The notes below the pieces were generated by a model that searched no databases, had not been told where the DNA came from, and saw only the letters and a list, made by a program, of their open reading frames with translations. Below, one piece after another: positions 1-5,653 of a DNA stretch of 5,732 nucleotides (the stretch's first letter is position 1; each line of letters begins with the position of its first letter). The position numbers were made by a program, and so were the translations under genes. The DNA is from Acidobacteriaceae bacterium (lineage in GTDB: Bacteria; Acidobacteriota; Terriglobia; Terriglobales; Acidobacteriaceae), in assembly GCA_003162255.1 (NCBI GenBank), contig PMMJ01000274.1, positions 7,115 through 12,846 on the forward strand, written 5' to 3'.

Positions 1-289
1 GGTGGAGAGCGGTCTTGGCCAGGAAATGGCGCTCGGATTCGCGCAGTTCGTCGTGATCGAGCTGCGTCTTCTGATAACGGTGCCACTGGAAACCGAAACT
101 GGCGGCGTAGTGCTGGGCATCGACAAAGCGCGCAATGCCCTGCACGTTGGGATAGACGCGCTTACAGGCCGGGCAGAAGAAGCCCGCGGCCGGGTCGCCT
201 TCTAGTTTCGAGCCGCAACCGAGGCAACACAAAATTGCCTGCAAGTCAGCGGACAGGGGAGACTGCACCGGTGGTTCCACGATCGGCAT
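1..289 (-). CDS. Zinc-ribbon N-terminus of a probable SAM-dependent methyltransferase (partial)
   Basis: This gene runs off the left edge of the window; 96 codons are visible, starting at the ATG at 289-287. The peptide begins MPIVEPPVQS. It carries a zinc-ribbon pattern, C22-L-G-C25 and C39-P-A-C42, followed by a YPNVQGIARFV segment (46-56) and then SFGFQWHRYQKTQLD (64-78). From family knowledge, this order (Trm112-like ribbon, then an FGFQW...TQLD segment) is typical of class I methyltransferases found in polysaccharide loci. The SAM-binding Rossmann motifs would lie beyond the edge, so the activity is inferred. A GGAGG sits three bases before the ATG, which is close. A GTG at 280-278 is an alternative start, 12 bases from the same GGAGG. 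The start overlaps the end of the upstream ligase gene by 44 bases in another frame, which suggests translational coupling. Confidence 0.75.
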   Translation of the reverse strand, partial: MPIVEPPVQSPLSADLQAILCCLGCGSKLEGDPAAGFFCPACKRVYPNVQGIARFVDAQHYAASFGFQWHRYQKTQLDHDELRESERHFLAKTALH

Positions 290-1598
290 AAACCTCCAGG
301 AAATGACGCGGCTTTTTCGGCGGCGGAAGCGCCGTGCCGGGTTCTTTTTCTTGCTCTTTGACGGTTTGCAACAATGTTGCCGTAAAGGCCACGGCAAAAT
401 AGGGAAAGAACTGGTAGGCTTCGGGCGCAAACAAAGCTCCGACGACGAAGCCGACCAGCGAGCTTTGCAATGCTCCGACGAATAAAACTATGTCGGTATC
501 GAGATTCTTGTTTTTATGCAAGATTTTTAGATTCATGAACCCGCGCCGGAAAAACATGAGGTAGAGAATCAGCACGGCGATACCGCCTTCGGCGCAGACT
601 TGGAGGTAGGTCATGTGCACGTCGTGCCAGATCCCCGAGTAAGTGGGGAAGTTTTTGACGCCAATCCCAAGGATGGGATAGTGCTCGATGGCAGTGACGG
701 CGCGGACCATGAGGTACTTGCGGTCCTCGTAGGATCCGTAGGCGGACTGATCGGTAGCGCTGTTGCCTGACAAGGCGGTAAAGCGATGATAGAGTTTGTT
801 GCCGGCGGTGGCCATCACCAAGATGCCGATGAGACCAGCGGCTACGATCAGGTAGAAGCGCCTTCCCTTGATGCCGAAGTAGTAGAGCGCGACGCTAAAG
901 GAGATGACGAGGTCGATGAAACCGGCACGGGATGCAGTCAAGAAAATGGTGACCGCCATCACCAGCATTCCGAAAAACCAAAACGCCTTGATGAGCGGGT
1001 TCTTGGCCGTAACCATCAAGGCCAGCGCAAACGGCAGAGATAGCACGATGGCGAACGCTAGATCGTTCGGGTTGCCATAGAAGCCGCCCAGCACCCCATT
1101 CAGGCGGGGCATGTTATGGCCCTTGACGATGGCGGCAGAACAAACCATGACCACAGAGAATGCCTGGATAAAGATGATTCGCCGCAAGCGGTCGAAGGTG
1201 GTAATGAGCAGGAAAATCAACACCCACACGACGTAGATTTTGGAGAAGTCGATGCAGCGCAGCAAGGCGCCGCCCCTCCACACGGGGGACAGAAATGCGC
1301 CCAGGTAGAGAAGACCGATCATGGCCAGGAGGAGCGTTGCCTCCTTGGGGAGATCCTTGTATGTGCGCTTGGTCTTACCAATAGCGGTAAACAGGCCATA
1401 CATGGCCATGAGGGCGGTGATCTTGCCGAGCGGGATATAGCTGAGGCCGGGAATGAAGTCTTCAAAGCGAGTGCAATACACCACGAAGAAACCGCAGAGC
1501 CAGAAGAACGCCTGACTGGTTGGGTCCGCGGCGCGGAACGATGTGCGCCTTCCCGAAATTTCCGCCGGTACTATGTTGCCGTGATCGCCGATGGCCAC
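246..1598 (-). CDS. O-antigen ligase/polymerase family membrane protein (Wzy/WaaL-like)
   Basis: The 450-residue product is a polytopic inner-membrane protein with about 11-12 hydrophobic segments, roughly at 28-45, 56-73, 87-104, 120-135, 141-157, 178-197, 203-219, 222-242, 247-264, 333-350, 369-389 and 394-412. The large hydrophilic loop at about 265-332 fits the periplasmic loop of the O-antigen ligase (Wzy_C) domain. Recognisable family signatures are GNPNDLA (175-181), LTASRAGF (220-227, with R224), HYPILGIGVKNF (306-317) and HDVHMTYLQ (325-333). Such proteins polymerise lipid-linked repeat units or transfer the chain to an acceptor; sequence alone does not separate the two. The start is GTG with an AGAGG five bases upstream, and the next Met is only at residue 64. 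The hydrophilic tail from 413 (KEQEKEP, PPPKKP) overlaps the next gene. The 145-base gap before it holds a repeat element. Confidence 0.88.
   Translation of the reverse strand: MAIGDHGNIVPAEISGRRTSFRAADPTSQAFFWLCGFFVVYCTRFEDFIPGLSYIPLGKITALMAMYGLFTAIGKTKRTYKDLPKEATLLLAMIGLLYLGAFLSPVWRGGALLRCIDFSKIYVVWVLIFLLITTFDRLRRIIFIQAFSVVMVCSAAIVKGHNMPRLNGVLGGFYGNPNDLAFAIVLSLPFALALMVTAKNPLIKAFWFFGMLVMAVTIFLTASRAGFIDLVISFSVALYYFGIKGRRFYLIVAAGLIGILVMATAGNKLYHRFTALSGNSATDQSAYGSYEDRKYLMVRAVTAIEHYPILGIGVKNFPTYSGIWHDVHMTYLQVCAEGGIAVLILYLMFFRRGFMNLKILHKNKNLDTDIVLFVGALQSSLVGFVVGALFAPEAYQFFPYFAVAFTATLLQTVKEQEKEPGTALPPPKKPRHFLEVYADRGTTGAVSPVR
293..297 (-). promoter_or_regulatory. Ribosome binding site of the partial methyltransferase gene
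   Basis: A GGAGG on the minus strand lies three bases (TTT) upstream of the ATG at 289-287. It sits inside the last codons of the O-antigen ligase gene, so ribosomes finishing that gene pass over it. The spacing is shorter than usual, which leaves some doubt between the ATG and the GTG three codons further in. Confidence 0.55.
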
Positions 1599-1603
1599 AA
1601 ATT

Positions 1604-1608
1604 CCTCT
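1604..1608 (-). promoter_or_regulatory. Ribosome binding site supporting the GTG start of the ligase gene
   Basis: AGAGG on the minus strand lies five bases before the GTG at 1598-1596, within a purine-rich leader (about 1599-1632, many A and G). No ATG or TTG nearby competes, so this site decides the start. Confidence 0.7.
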
Positions 1609-1622
1609 TTTTCTTGCTATGC

Positions 1623-1636
1623 TTTCTTTTCCGCTA
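1623..1636 (-). repeat. 14-base direct repeat, downstream copy flanking the repeat block
   Basis: The minus strand reads TAGCGGAAAAGAAA, identical to 1795-1808, with differing bases on both sides. Read in the GT4 gene's frame it continues as GCA TAG, which is an Ala codon then a stop (1619-1617). It resembles a target-site duplication or a recombination footprint. Confidence 0.75.
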
Positions 1637-1645
1637 AGTACGCAC

Positions 1646-1661
1646 CGCCCCTAAAGGGGCG
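1646..1661 (-). repeat. Hairpin 1, six-base-pair stem with TTTA loop
   Basis: On the minus strand CGCCCC-TTTA-GGGGCG forms a perfect stem. No T-run follows on either strand, so it does not look like an intrinsic terminator. It stands about 48 bases before the ligase start. Confidence 0.7.
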
Positions 1662-1682
1662 CCCAAAACTTCAAGAACTTAC

Positions 1683-1702
1683 GGTATCGCTAAAGCGATA
1701 CC
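1683..1702 (-). repeat. Hairpin 2, eight-base-pair stem with TTTA loop
   Basis: On the minus strand GGTATCGC-TTTA-GCGATACC is a perfect palindrome with the same four-base loop as hairpins 1 and 3. No T-run follows. It would form in the mRNA between the GT4 and ligase genes, where it could affect mRNA stability or processing. Confidence 0.75.
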
Positions 1703-1775
1703 CTTATACGAACCCTTCATACCCTGGCACGAATCCTTCATTGCTAAAGCGATGCCCTGATACGAATTTCCCTTC
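1698..1775 (-). repeat. Tandem 21-base repeats, two adjacent copies plus a third after a hairpin core
   Basis: Copies on the plus strand are 1698-1718 and 1719-1739 (adjacent, each of form ATACCCT, four or five variable bases, ACGAA, then CCTTC). A third diverged copy lies at 1752-1775, with about three extra bases. The 12 bases before the first copy (1686-1697) and before the third (1740-1751) match at 11 of 12 positions and carry the hairpin core. The modular order is 12-21-21-12-21'. It is far too short and irregular to be a CRISPR array. Confidence 0.75.
1739..1754 (-). repeat. Hairpin 3, imperfect stem with TTTA loop, contains the GT4 stop codon
   Basis: On the minus strand CATCGC-TTTA-GCAATG pairs over six positions with one wobble (G1751-U1742 type). 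The TAG stop of the GT4 gene (1746-1744) uses the end of the loop and the first stem base. It is a near copy of the core of hairpin 2. Confidence 0.65.
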
Positions 1776-3036
1776 CCCCAAGTGCTGCAAGAGATTTCTT
1801 TTCCGCTACCGACTGCAAGACTTCGCTGAAACGCTCACTGATCGCGGGCCAGTCGTAGCGGGCAGCGGTGTCGGCGGCGGCCTTTTCGTAACGGCGGCAG
1901 AGTTCCGGATCGCGCAAGAGCATGATCACCGCCTGCGCGAAGGAATGGGGATCGTCGGCCAGAATAATGTCGCGACCGTGGTGGACGTCCAATCCTTCGG
2001 CGCCAACGGTGGTGGAGACGACGGCCTTGGCGGTGGCCATGGCCTCGTAGATTTTCAGACGCGTGCCGCCGCCGATACGCAAGGGCACGATGACCACGGC
2101 AGAGTGGCGGAGATGCTCGACGACGGAGGGCACGCGGCCGGTTACTTCGATCGATTTGTCGCTCGAATCCGAGGCCCACTTCTGAACACGGCGGTCGGGA
2201 TTGCGTCCGACGATGCGGAATCGCGCCTGCGGGACTTCGGCCTTGATGGCGGGCCAGATTTCACTGCAAAAGTATTCGACGGCATCGACGTTGGGCTCCC
2301 AGTCCATGGCGCCGACGAAGGTGACGAGGGGCGTGGATCGAGCGAGCGGATGGGGATCGGAATTCTCATCGAACGCCGCGGGATCGGGGCGATACTGCGC
2401 TAGATCGACGCCGGTGGGGACGACGGTCACGCGGTCGCCATCCACCCATTGCGTCATGAGGGAACGATCGTTTTCGGAGACGGCAATGACGTGCTGGAAC
2501 TTGCAGACGGCGGCGCGCTCGTAGCGGAGCATCTTCCGGAATTCCATGCGGTACATCATTCCGATTGCCGGATTGCCCGCGGTGGCGGCATGGCGGCGCC
2601 AGATTTCACTTTCCACATTGTGCTGGAAGAGCACGCTGGGGAGGTTGAGATTTCCGGGGAAGTTGACTGCGGCATCCAGAAAATCGCAGACGGCAACGTC
2701 GAAGCGCCGCTCGCGAAACCAGGTCTGGATCTGCCTCTGGACTCTAGCGTCGGCGAAGCGGCTGACCGCATACGGCGCGTGGGTGCCGATATGAGCGAGA
2801 TAGTCGAGAGCGCGCGCGGCTCCCGAGAACTCGCGCTTGCCGGTGCAAACGGCCACCGCACCGGGCAACTGGCGCTGCAATTCGCGCTCGTAGTCAGGGT
2901 CGGGCGTTCCTCCATAGTAGGAGTAAAAGGTAAGCTCATGCCGCGCCGACAAATATCGCAGGACGTGGTACGTGCGGATATTGCCGCCGTTCTGCACGGG
3001 GAGGAGTTTGTCGGCCTTGACCCAAAGAATTCTCAT
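1744..3036 (-). CDS. GT4-type glycosyltransferase (GT-B fold), EPS associated
   Basis: The 430-residue product is a predicted cytoplasmic, retaining glycosyltransferase that would add a sugar from a nucleotide donor to the lipid-linked glycan. The N-terminal half shows the acceptor-side glycine loop QNGGNIRTYH (15-24), HNVE (139-142) and VSENDR (186-191). The C-terminal half shows PTGVD (207-211), FVGAMDWEPNVDA (240-252), VTGRVP (298-303) and the donor-site stretch PLRIGGGTRLKIYEAMA (318-334), with R326, K328 and E331 as likely donor contacts. This layout resembles the sugar transferases linked to PEP-CTERM/exosortase EPS loci, but no exosortase is seen here. The ATG at 3036 is the first start after an in-frame TGA just upstream; its ribosome site is weak. 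It follows the GT2 gene by 62 bases. The last 16 residues (415-430) come from the repeat block, so the natural end was probably near residue 415. Confidence 0.87.
   Translation of the reverse strand: MRILWVKADKLLPVQNGGNIRTYHVLRYLSARHELTFYSYYGGTPDPDYERELQRQLPGAVAVCTGKREFSGAARALDYLAHIGTHAPYAVSRFADARVQRQIQTWFRERRFDVAVCDFLDAAVNFPGNLNLPSVLFQHNVESEIWRRHAATAGNPAIGMMYRMEFRKMLRYERAAVCKFQHVIAVSENDRSLMTQWVDGDRVTVVPTGVDLAQYRPDPAAFDENSDPHPLARSTPLVTFVGAMDWEPNVDAVEYFCSEIWPAIKAEVPQARFRIVGRNPDRRVQKWASDSSDKSIEVTGRVPSVVEHLRHSAVVIVPLRIGGGTRLKIYEAMATAKAVVSTTVGAEGLDVHHGRDIILADDPHSFAQAVIMLLRDPELCRRYEKAAADTAARYDWPAISERFSEVLQSVAEKKSLAALGGREIRIRASL
1795..1808 (-). repeat. 14-base direct repeat, upstream copy inside the GT4 gene
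   Basis: This exact copy of 1623-1636 encodes the end of V410 and all of A411-E412-K413-K414 of the GT4 protein. The two copies are 172 bases apart. The purine-rich composition makes a chance match somewhat easier, but a 14-base identity this close, at both borders of a repeat block, is unlikely by chance. Confidence 0.75.
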
Positions 3037-3098
3037 AAGAGATCAGCGAACACTTGCCGGCGAGACGTCGGCGATAGGCTCTATTCCGCGAACATTAT

Positions 3099-4247
3099 TC
3101 AGCGAACCCACACTGCCTTTCTGCCGGCGACGAAGTTGATGAAGGCGACCACGGCGGCGGAATTGAGGACGACGAAGGTGCGGGCGGGATCGGCGATGCG
3201 TGAGAGCGGGCCGATCTTGATCCCGGCAAGCGCGGCCAGGCTGAGCGCGTAAAACACAAGCTGCGCCACGAGCGCCGCCCGATAGAACGGCTGGGGAAGA
3301 AATATGGAGGCGATCAGCAGCGCCAACAAGGCAAAGGGCACGGCCAATCGCGAGAGCTTGTGACTAACGTATTCAAATCGAATTGCGTTTTCGGAGCTCA
3401 ACAGCCAGGGCGCAATTTGCGGGAGTTGATAGTTGCCGGTCAAGGTCCGAACTTTGCGGGAAAACTCGCGGCCATCGCCCAGGTCAGGCAGATCCCAGGC
3501 GCGGGCGCGGGAGTCGAAGATGACACGAAATCCCTGACGCACGATCTGCATGGGCAAGAGGACGTCATCGAGGATGGTGTCGCCGGGCAAGGGCGACGCT
3601 TCGAGCAATTTCCGTCGGGCACAGTAGATGGCGCCGGTGGCGCCGGCCACGGAGCCGGCGGCGGATTCCAGCTCGCGAATTTTCTTTTCGATGCGCCAGT
3701 ACAACCCCATTCCCTTCCCGGTCTCTCCGCTGGCAGCGTCGCCGAGCATCAACTCGCCGCTGGCGGCACCGACGTCGGGGTCGGCGAAATTCTCGATCAG
3801 AAAACGCAGGGCGCCGGATTCGATCTGCTGGCGGGCATCAGTGAAGAGCAGCACCTCTCCGGTCGCGAGCTTGATGGCATCATTGAGGCCGGCGGCTTTG
3901 CCTTGAGATGCCGGCTTCAGCAAGGTTCGCACCCGGGAATCGCCGGCATACTCGGCAAGCAGAGCGGGCGTGCGGTCGCTGGAACCATCGGAGACGACGA
4001 CGACGTCCAGCTTGGCCTGCGGGTAATCGAGGGTCAGCAGGTTTTCGAGCTTGCGAACGATTACAGCTTCCTCATTACGTACGACCATCACGGCCGAAAC
4101 CGTGGGCTCAACCGGGCCGCGGCGCACCGGACGCGGCGACCATCGGCTGCGCAGCCACAACCACGCCGGATAGCCCAGGTAGGAGTATCCGACGAACATG
4201 GCCGCGAGCCAGAAAACAAATTTCATCTTCATCGCCATTGCGCTCAT
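3099..4247 (-). CDS. Membrane-anchored family 2 glycosyltransferase
   Basis: The product of 382 residues is counted from the ATG at 4247-4245. The open frame extends further upstream to 4535, but that part lies antiphase inside the priming transferase gene and has no family resemblance. A hydrophobic segment at about 10-31 leads into a GT-A domain with VVRNEE (55-60), VSDGSSDRT (85-93, D87 and D91 for nucleotide and metal), FTDAR (135-139, in the DxD position), GATGAIYCARR (202-212), LDDVLLP (226-232, likely catalytic acid) and KVRTLTGNYQLPQ (265-277, in the place of QxxRW). Three more hydrophobic segments follow at about 300-317, 322-342 and 357-374. This plan is typical of processive or lipid-linked-sugar GT2 enzymes acting at the cytoplasmic face of the membrane. 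The start overlaps the preceding stop by one base (TAATG), implying coupled translation. Met4, Met6 and Met8 are alternative starts. Confidence 0.87.
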   Translation of the reverse strand: MSAMAMKMKFVFWLAAMFVGYSYLGYPAWLWLRSRWSPRPVRRGPVEPTVSAVMVVRNEEAVIVRKLENLLTLDYPQAKLDVVVVSDGSSDRTPALLAEYAGDSRVRTLLKPASQGKAAGLNDAIKLATGEVLLFTDARQQIESGALRFLIENFADPDVGAASGELMLGDAASGETGKGMGLYWRIEKKIRELESAAGSVAGATGAIYCARRKLLEASPLPGDTILDDVLLPMQIVRQGFRVIFDSRARAWDLPDLGDGREFSRKVRTLTGNYQLPQIAPWLLSSENAIRFEYVSHKLSRLAVPFALLALLIASIFLPQPFYRAALVAQLVFYALSLAALAGIKIGPLSRIADPARTFVVLNSAAVVAFINFVAGRKAVWVR

Positions 4248-5644
4248 TATTGTGCACCGCGGCGCAACAAGACGGTCTTGACGGTCTGGAACATGATCAG
4301 CAGATCGAGTCCAATGGATGCGTTCTTGATATAGAACAGGTCGTACTGAAGTTTCTCGCGCGAGTCGGCTACGGTGCTGCCGTATTTGTACTTGACCTGG
4401 GCCCATCCGGTGAGGCCGGGCCGCACCATGTGGCGCACTCCGTAATAGGGAATTTCCTTGGAGAGACGCTCGATGAATTCGGGGCGCTCGGGGCGCGGGC
4501 CGACGAAAGCCATATCGCCTTTGAGCACGCACCACAACTGGGGAATCTCATCGAGGCGCAAGGAGCGGAGGAACTTGCCGACGCGGGTAACGCGGGGATC
4601 TTTATCGCCGGCCCACTGCGGCCCGTTCTCGGCTTCGGCGTCCTGGCGCATGGTGCGGAACTTCACGACCTTGAAGATGTGTCCGGCCTTGCCGACGCGC
4701 GCCTGGGTATAGAAGATGGGGCCCTTGGAATCGAGTCGAATGGCGAGCATGATCAACGGAAGCAAAGGCAGCGCGAGAATAAGACCGATCAGCGAGATGA
4801 CGATGGAGACGACGCGGCGCACCAAGATGAAGGCGGCGCTGCGGCGAAAACCCTCGCCATACACCAGCCAACTGGGATACAGATTCTCGACCTCGATTTT
4901 GCCGGAGATTTTTTCCAGCCAGGTGGTGGCTTCCTCGATCTTGACTCCCTGCATTCGGAGGTCAAGCAGTTCGCGCATGGGGATGGTACCGCGGCGATCG
5001 GGCATGGCAACGATGACGCGATGGACTTTTTGTTTGTGGACGACTTCCATCAGGTGCGCGGCCACGGACTCGCGGGTTACCGCGCCTTCCATCTTTCCCG
5101 TCCAGCTGGCGATCTCGACGCCGATTTCAGGATTCTGGCGCAGACCCAGCACCACACGCTGCGCACGGTCCCCGGTACCCAGAACGTAGACGCGCTCGAC
5201 CAGAATGGGCAACTGGCCCAGCCAGGCAAAGGCCATCCGCCATCCGATCAGGGCGACGGCGAGAATGACGAGGCCGACCTCCGAAGGCCCGAACCGGCCA
5301 ACCTCCGAAGGACCAGCCCCCAACAAATAGTCAGGCCGAACCAAAGCGACGGCCGCCAGGATGAAGGCCAGCATGGCGACAACCATGAGCAGGCGGAAGA
5401 AGATCTCACCTTTGGAATTGAGGCGCGCCGTGTCGTAAAGGTCGGACCAGTGCGAACACAGCAACACCAGCGCCGTAACGCCGAAGATCTTGTAGAAGCC
5501 GTGCTCATAGAAGAGTGCAATGTACGTGTCTTGTTGACGTACTAGCACGACCCCGAGCAGGAAGGAGGTCCAGACAATGAGGGCCTCTCCGATCAGCAGG
5601 ACCAGAGTACGGACTGGATAATAGACATTGAAGAGCCGGATCAA
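4247..5644 (-). CDS. Undecaprenyl-phosphate sugar phosphotransferase (EpsB/WcaJ-type priming enzyme)
   Basis: The 465-residue product starts a polysaccharide by moving a sugar-1-phosphate from a nucleotide sugar to undecaprenyl phosphate. Hydrophobic segments lie at about 12-35, 52-68, 82-102 and 122-142. A Rossmann-like domain follows with VYVLGTGDRA (152-161), then a membrane segment at 271-302 and the C-terminal bacterial sugar transferase domain. That domain shows KGPIFYTQARVG (307-318), FKVVKFRTM (324-332), DPRVTRVGKFLRSLRLDEIPQL (349-370; its D365-E366 pair matches the catalytic Asp-Glu dyad known from PglC), GDMAFVGPRPERPEF (376-390) and PGLTGWAQV (409-417). Length and plan match the family, including the PEP-CTERM-linked subgroup that begins with IRLFN-like residues. 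The start is TTG, with GAGG five bases upstream; an in-frame TAA at 5677-5675 rules out a longer protein. The donor sugar cannot be read from sequence. An 8-residue duplication occurs at 111-126. Confidence 0.92.
   Translation of the reverse strand: MIRLFNVYYPVRTLVLLIGEALIVWTSFLLGVVLVRQQDTYIALFYEHGFYKIFGVTALVLLCSHWSDLYDTARLNSKGEIFFRLLMVVAMLAFILAAVALVRPDYLLGAGPSEVGRFGPSEVGLVILAVALIGWRMAFAWLGQLPILVERVYVLGTGDRAQRVVLGLRQNPEIGVEIASWTGKMEGAVTRESVAAHLMEVVHKQKVHRVIVAMPDRRGTIPMRELLDLRMQGVKIEEATTWLEKISGKIEVENLYPSWLVYGEGFRRSAAFILVRRVVSIVISLIGLILALPLLPLIMLAIRLDSKGPIFYTQARVGKAGHIFKVVKFRTMRQDAEAENGPQWAGDKDPRVTRVGKFLRSLRLDEIPQLWCVLKGDMAFVGPRPERPEFIERLSKEIPYYGVRHMVRPGLTGWAQVKYKYGSTVADSREKLQYDLFYIKNASIGLDLLIMFQTVKTVLLRRGAQ
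5272..5314 (-). repeat. In-frame 24-base tandem duplication in the priming transferase gene
   Basis: Two stretches offset by 24 bases (5296-5314 and 5272-5290) match at 17 of 19 positions. They encode GPSEVGRF followed by GPSEVGLV at residues 111-126, in the hydrophilic link between the third and fourth membrane segments. The frame is kept, so the protein is expected to remain functional. Confidence 0.75.
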
Positions 5645-5649
5645 CTTGG

Positions 5650-5653
5650 CCTC
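5650..5653 (-). promoter_or_regulatory. Ribosome binding site supporting the TTG start of the priming transferase
   Basis: GAGG lies five bases before the TTG at 5644-5642. No ATG or GTG occurs between the in-frame stop at 5677-5675 and this TTG, and the protein begins with the family's usual N-terminus directly after it. Confidence 0.65.

Larger units (their letters stand above)
1637..1794 (-). repeat. Small palindromic repeat block, possible inserted non-coding element
   Basis: This 158-base block between the GT4 and ligase genes contains three short hairpins, two adjacent 21-base direct repeats with a third partial copy, and a twice-used 12-base hairpin core. It is bounded exactly by 14-base direct repeats (1623-1636 and 1795-1808). 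No transposase ORF and no terminal inverted repeats are visible, so it would be non-autonomous. It supplies the last 16 codons and stop of the GT4 gene and most of the spacer to the ligase gene. I recall similar palindromic repeats in Acidobacteriota intergenic regions, but this was not checked. It could instead be an old spacer expanded by slippage, although the flanking direct repeats and the restored stop codon favour insertion. Confidence 0.6.

Noticed and set aside
1646..1702. Hairpins 1 and 2 as rho-independent terminators
   Set aside because: No T-run follows either stem on either strand, and the downstream ligase gene is in the same apparent operon.
1683..1775. CRISPR array
   Set aside because: The repeats are 12 and 21 bases, partly adjacent without spacers and diverged, with no cas genes nearby.
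3037..3098. Regulatory structure in the 62-base spacer between the GT2 and GT4 genes
   Set aside because: Only a weak imperfect stem and a twice-occurring TGTTCGC heptamer are visible; neither stands out from chance.
1591..3252. Two overlapping plus-strand frames (1591-2403 and 2449-3252) opposite the GT4 gene
   Set aside because: Both are shadows of the GT4 coding sequence. The first also reads through the intergenic repeats, giving a repetitive peptide that only reflects the DNA repeats.
3360..4334. Plus-strand open frame of 324 codons opposite the GT2 gene
   Set aside because: It is an antisense shadow. The minus-strand frame has the full set of GT2 motifs, while this one has none.
4248..4535. 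Upstream extension of the GT2 open frame to an earlier start codon
   Set aside because: The extra 96 residues are arginine- and proline-rich, out of frame with the conserved sugar transferase domain, and lack homology-like features. The TAATG junction gives a natural start.
3908..5545. Long plus-strand open frame of 545 codons opposite the priming transferase and GT2 genes
   Set aside because: It is antisense to two genes with clear family motifs. Its product is low in complexity (many G, A, D, H, Q and R) with no recognisable domain. Such shadows are common in GC-rich coding DNA.
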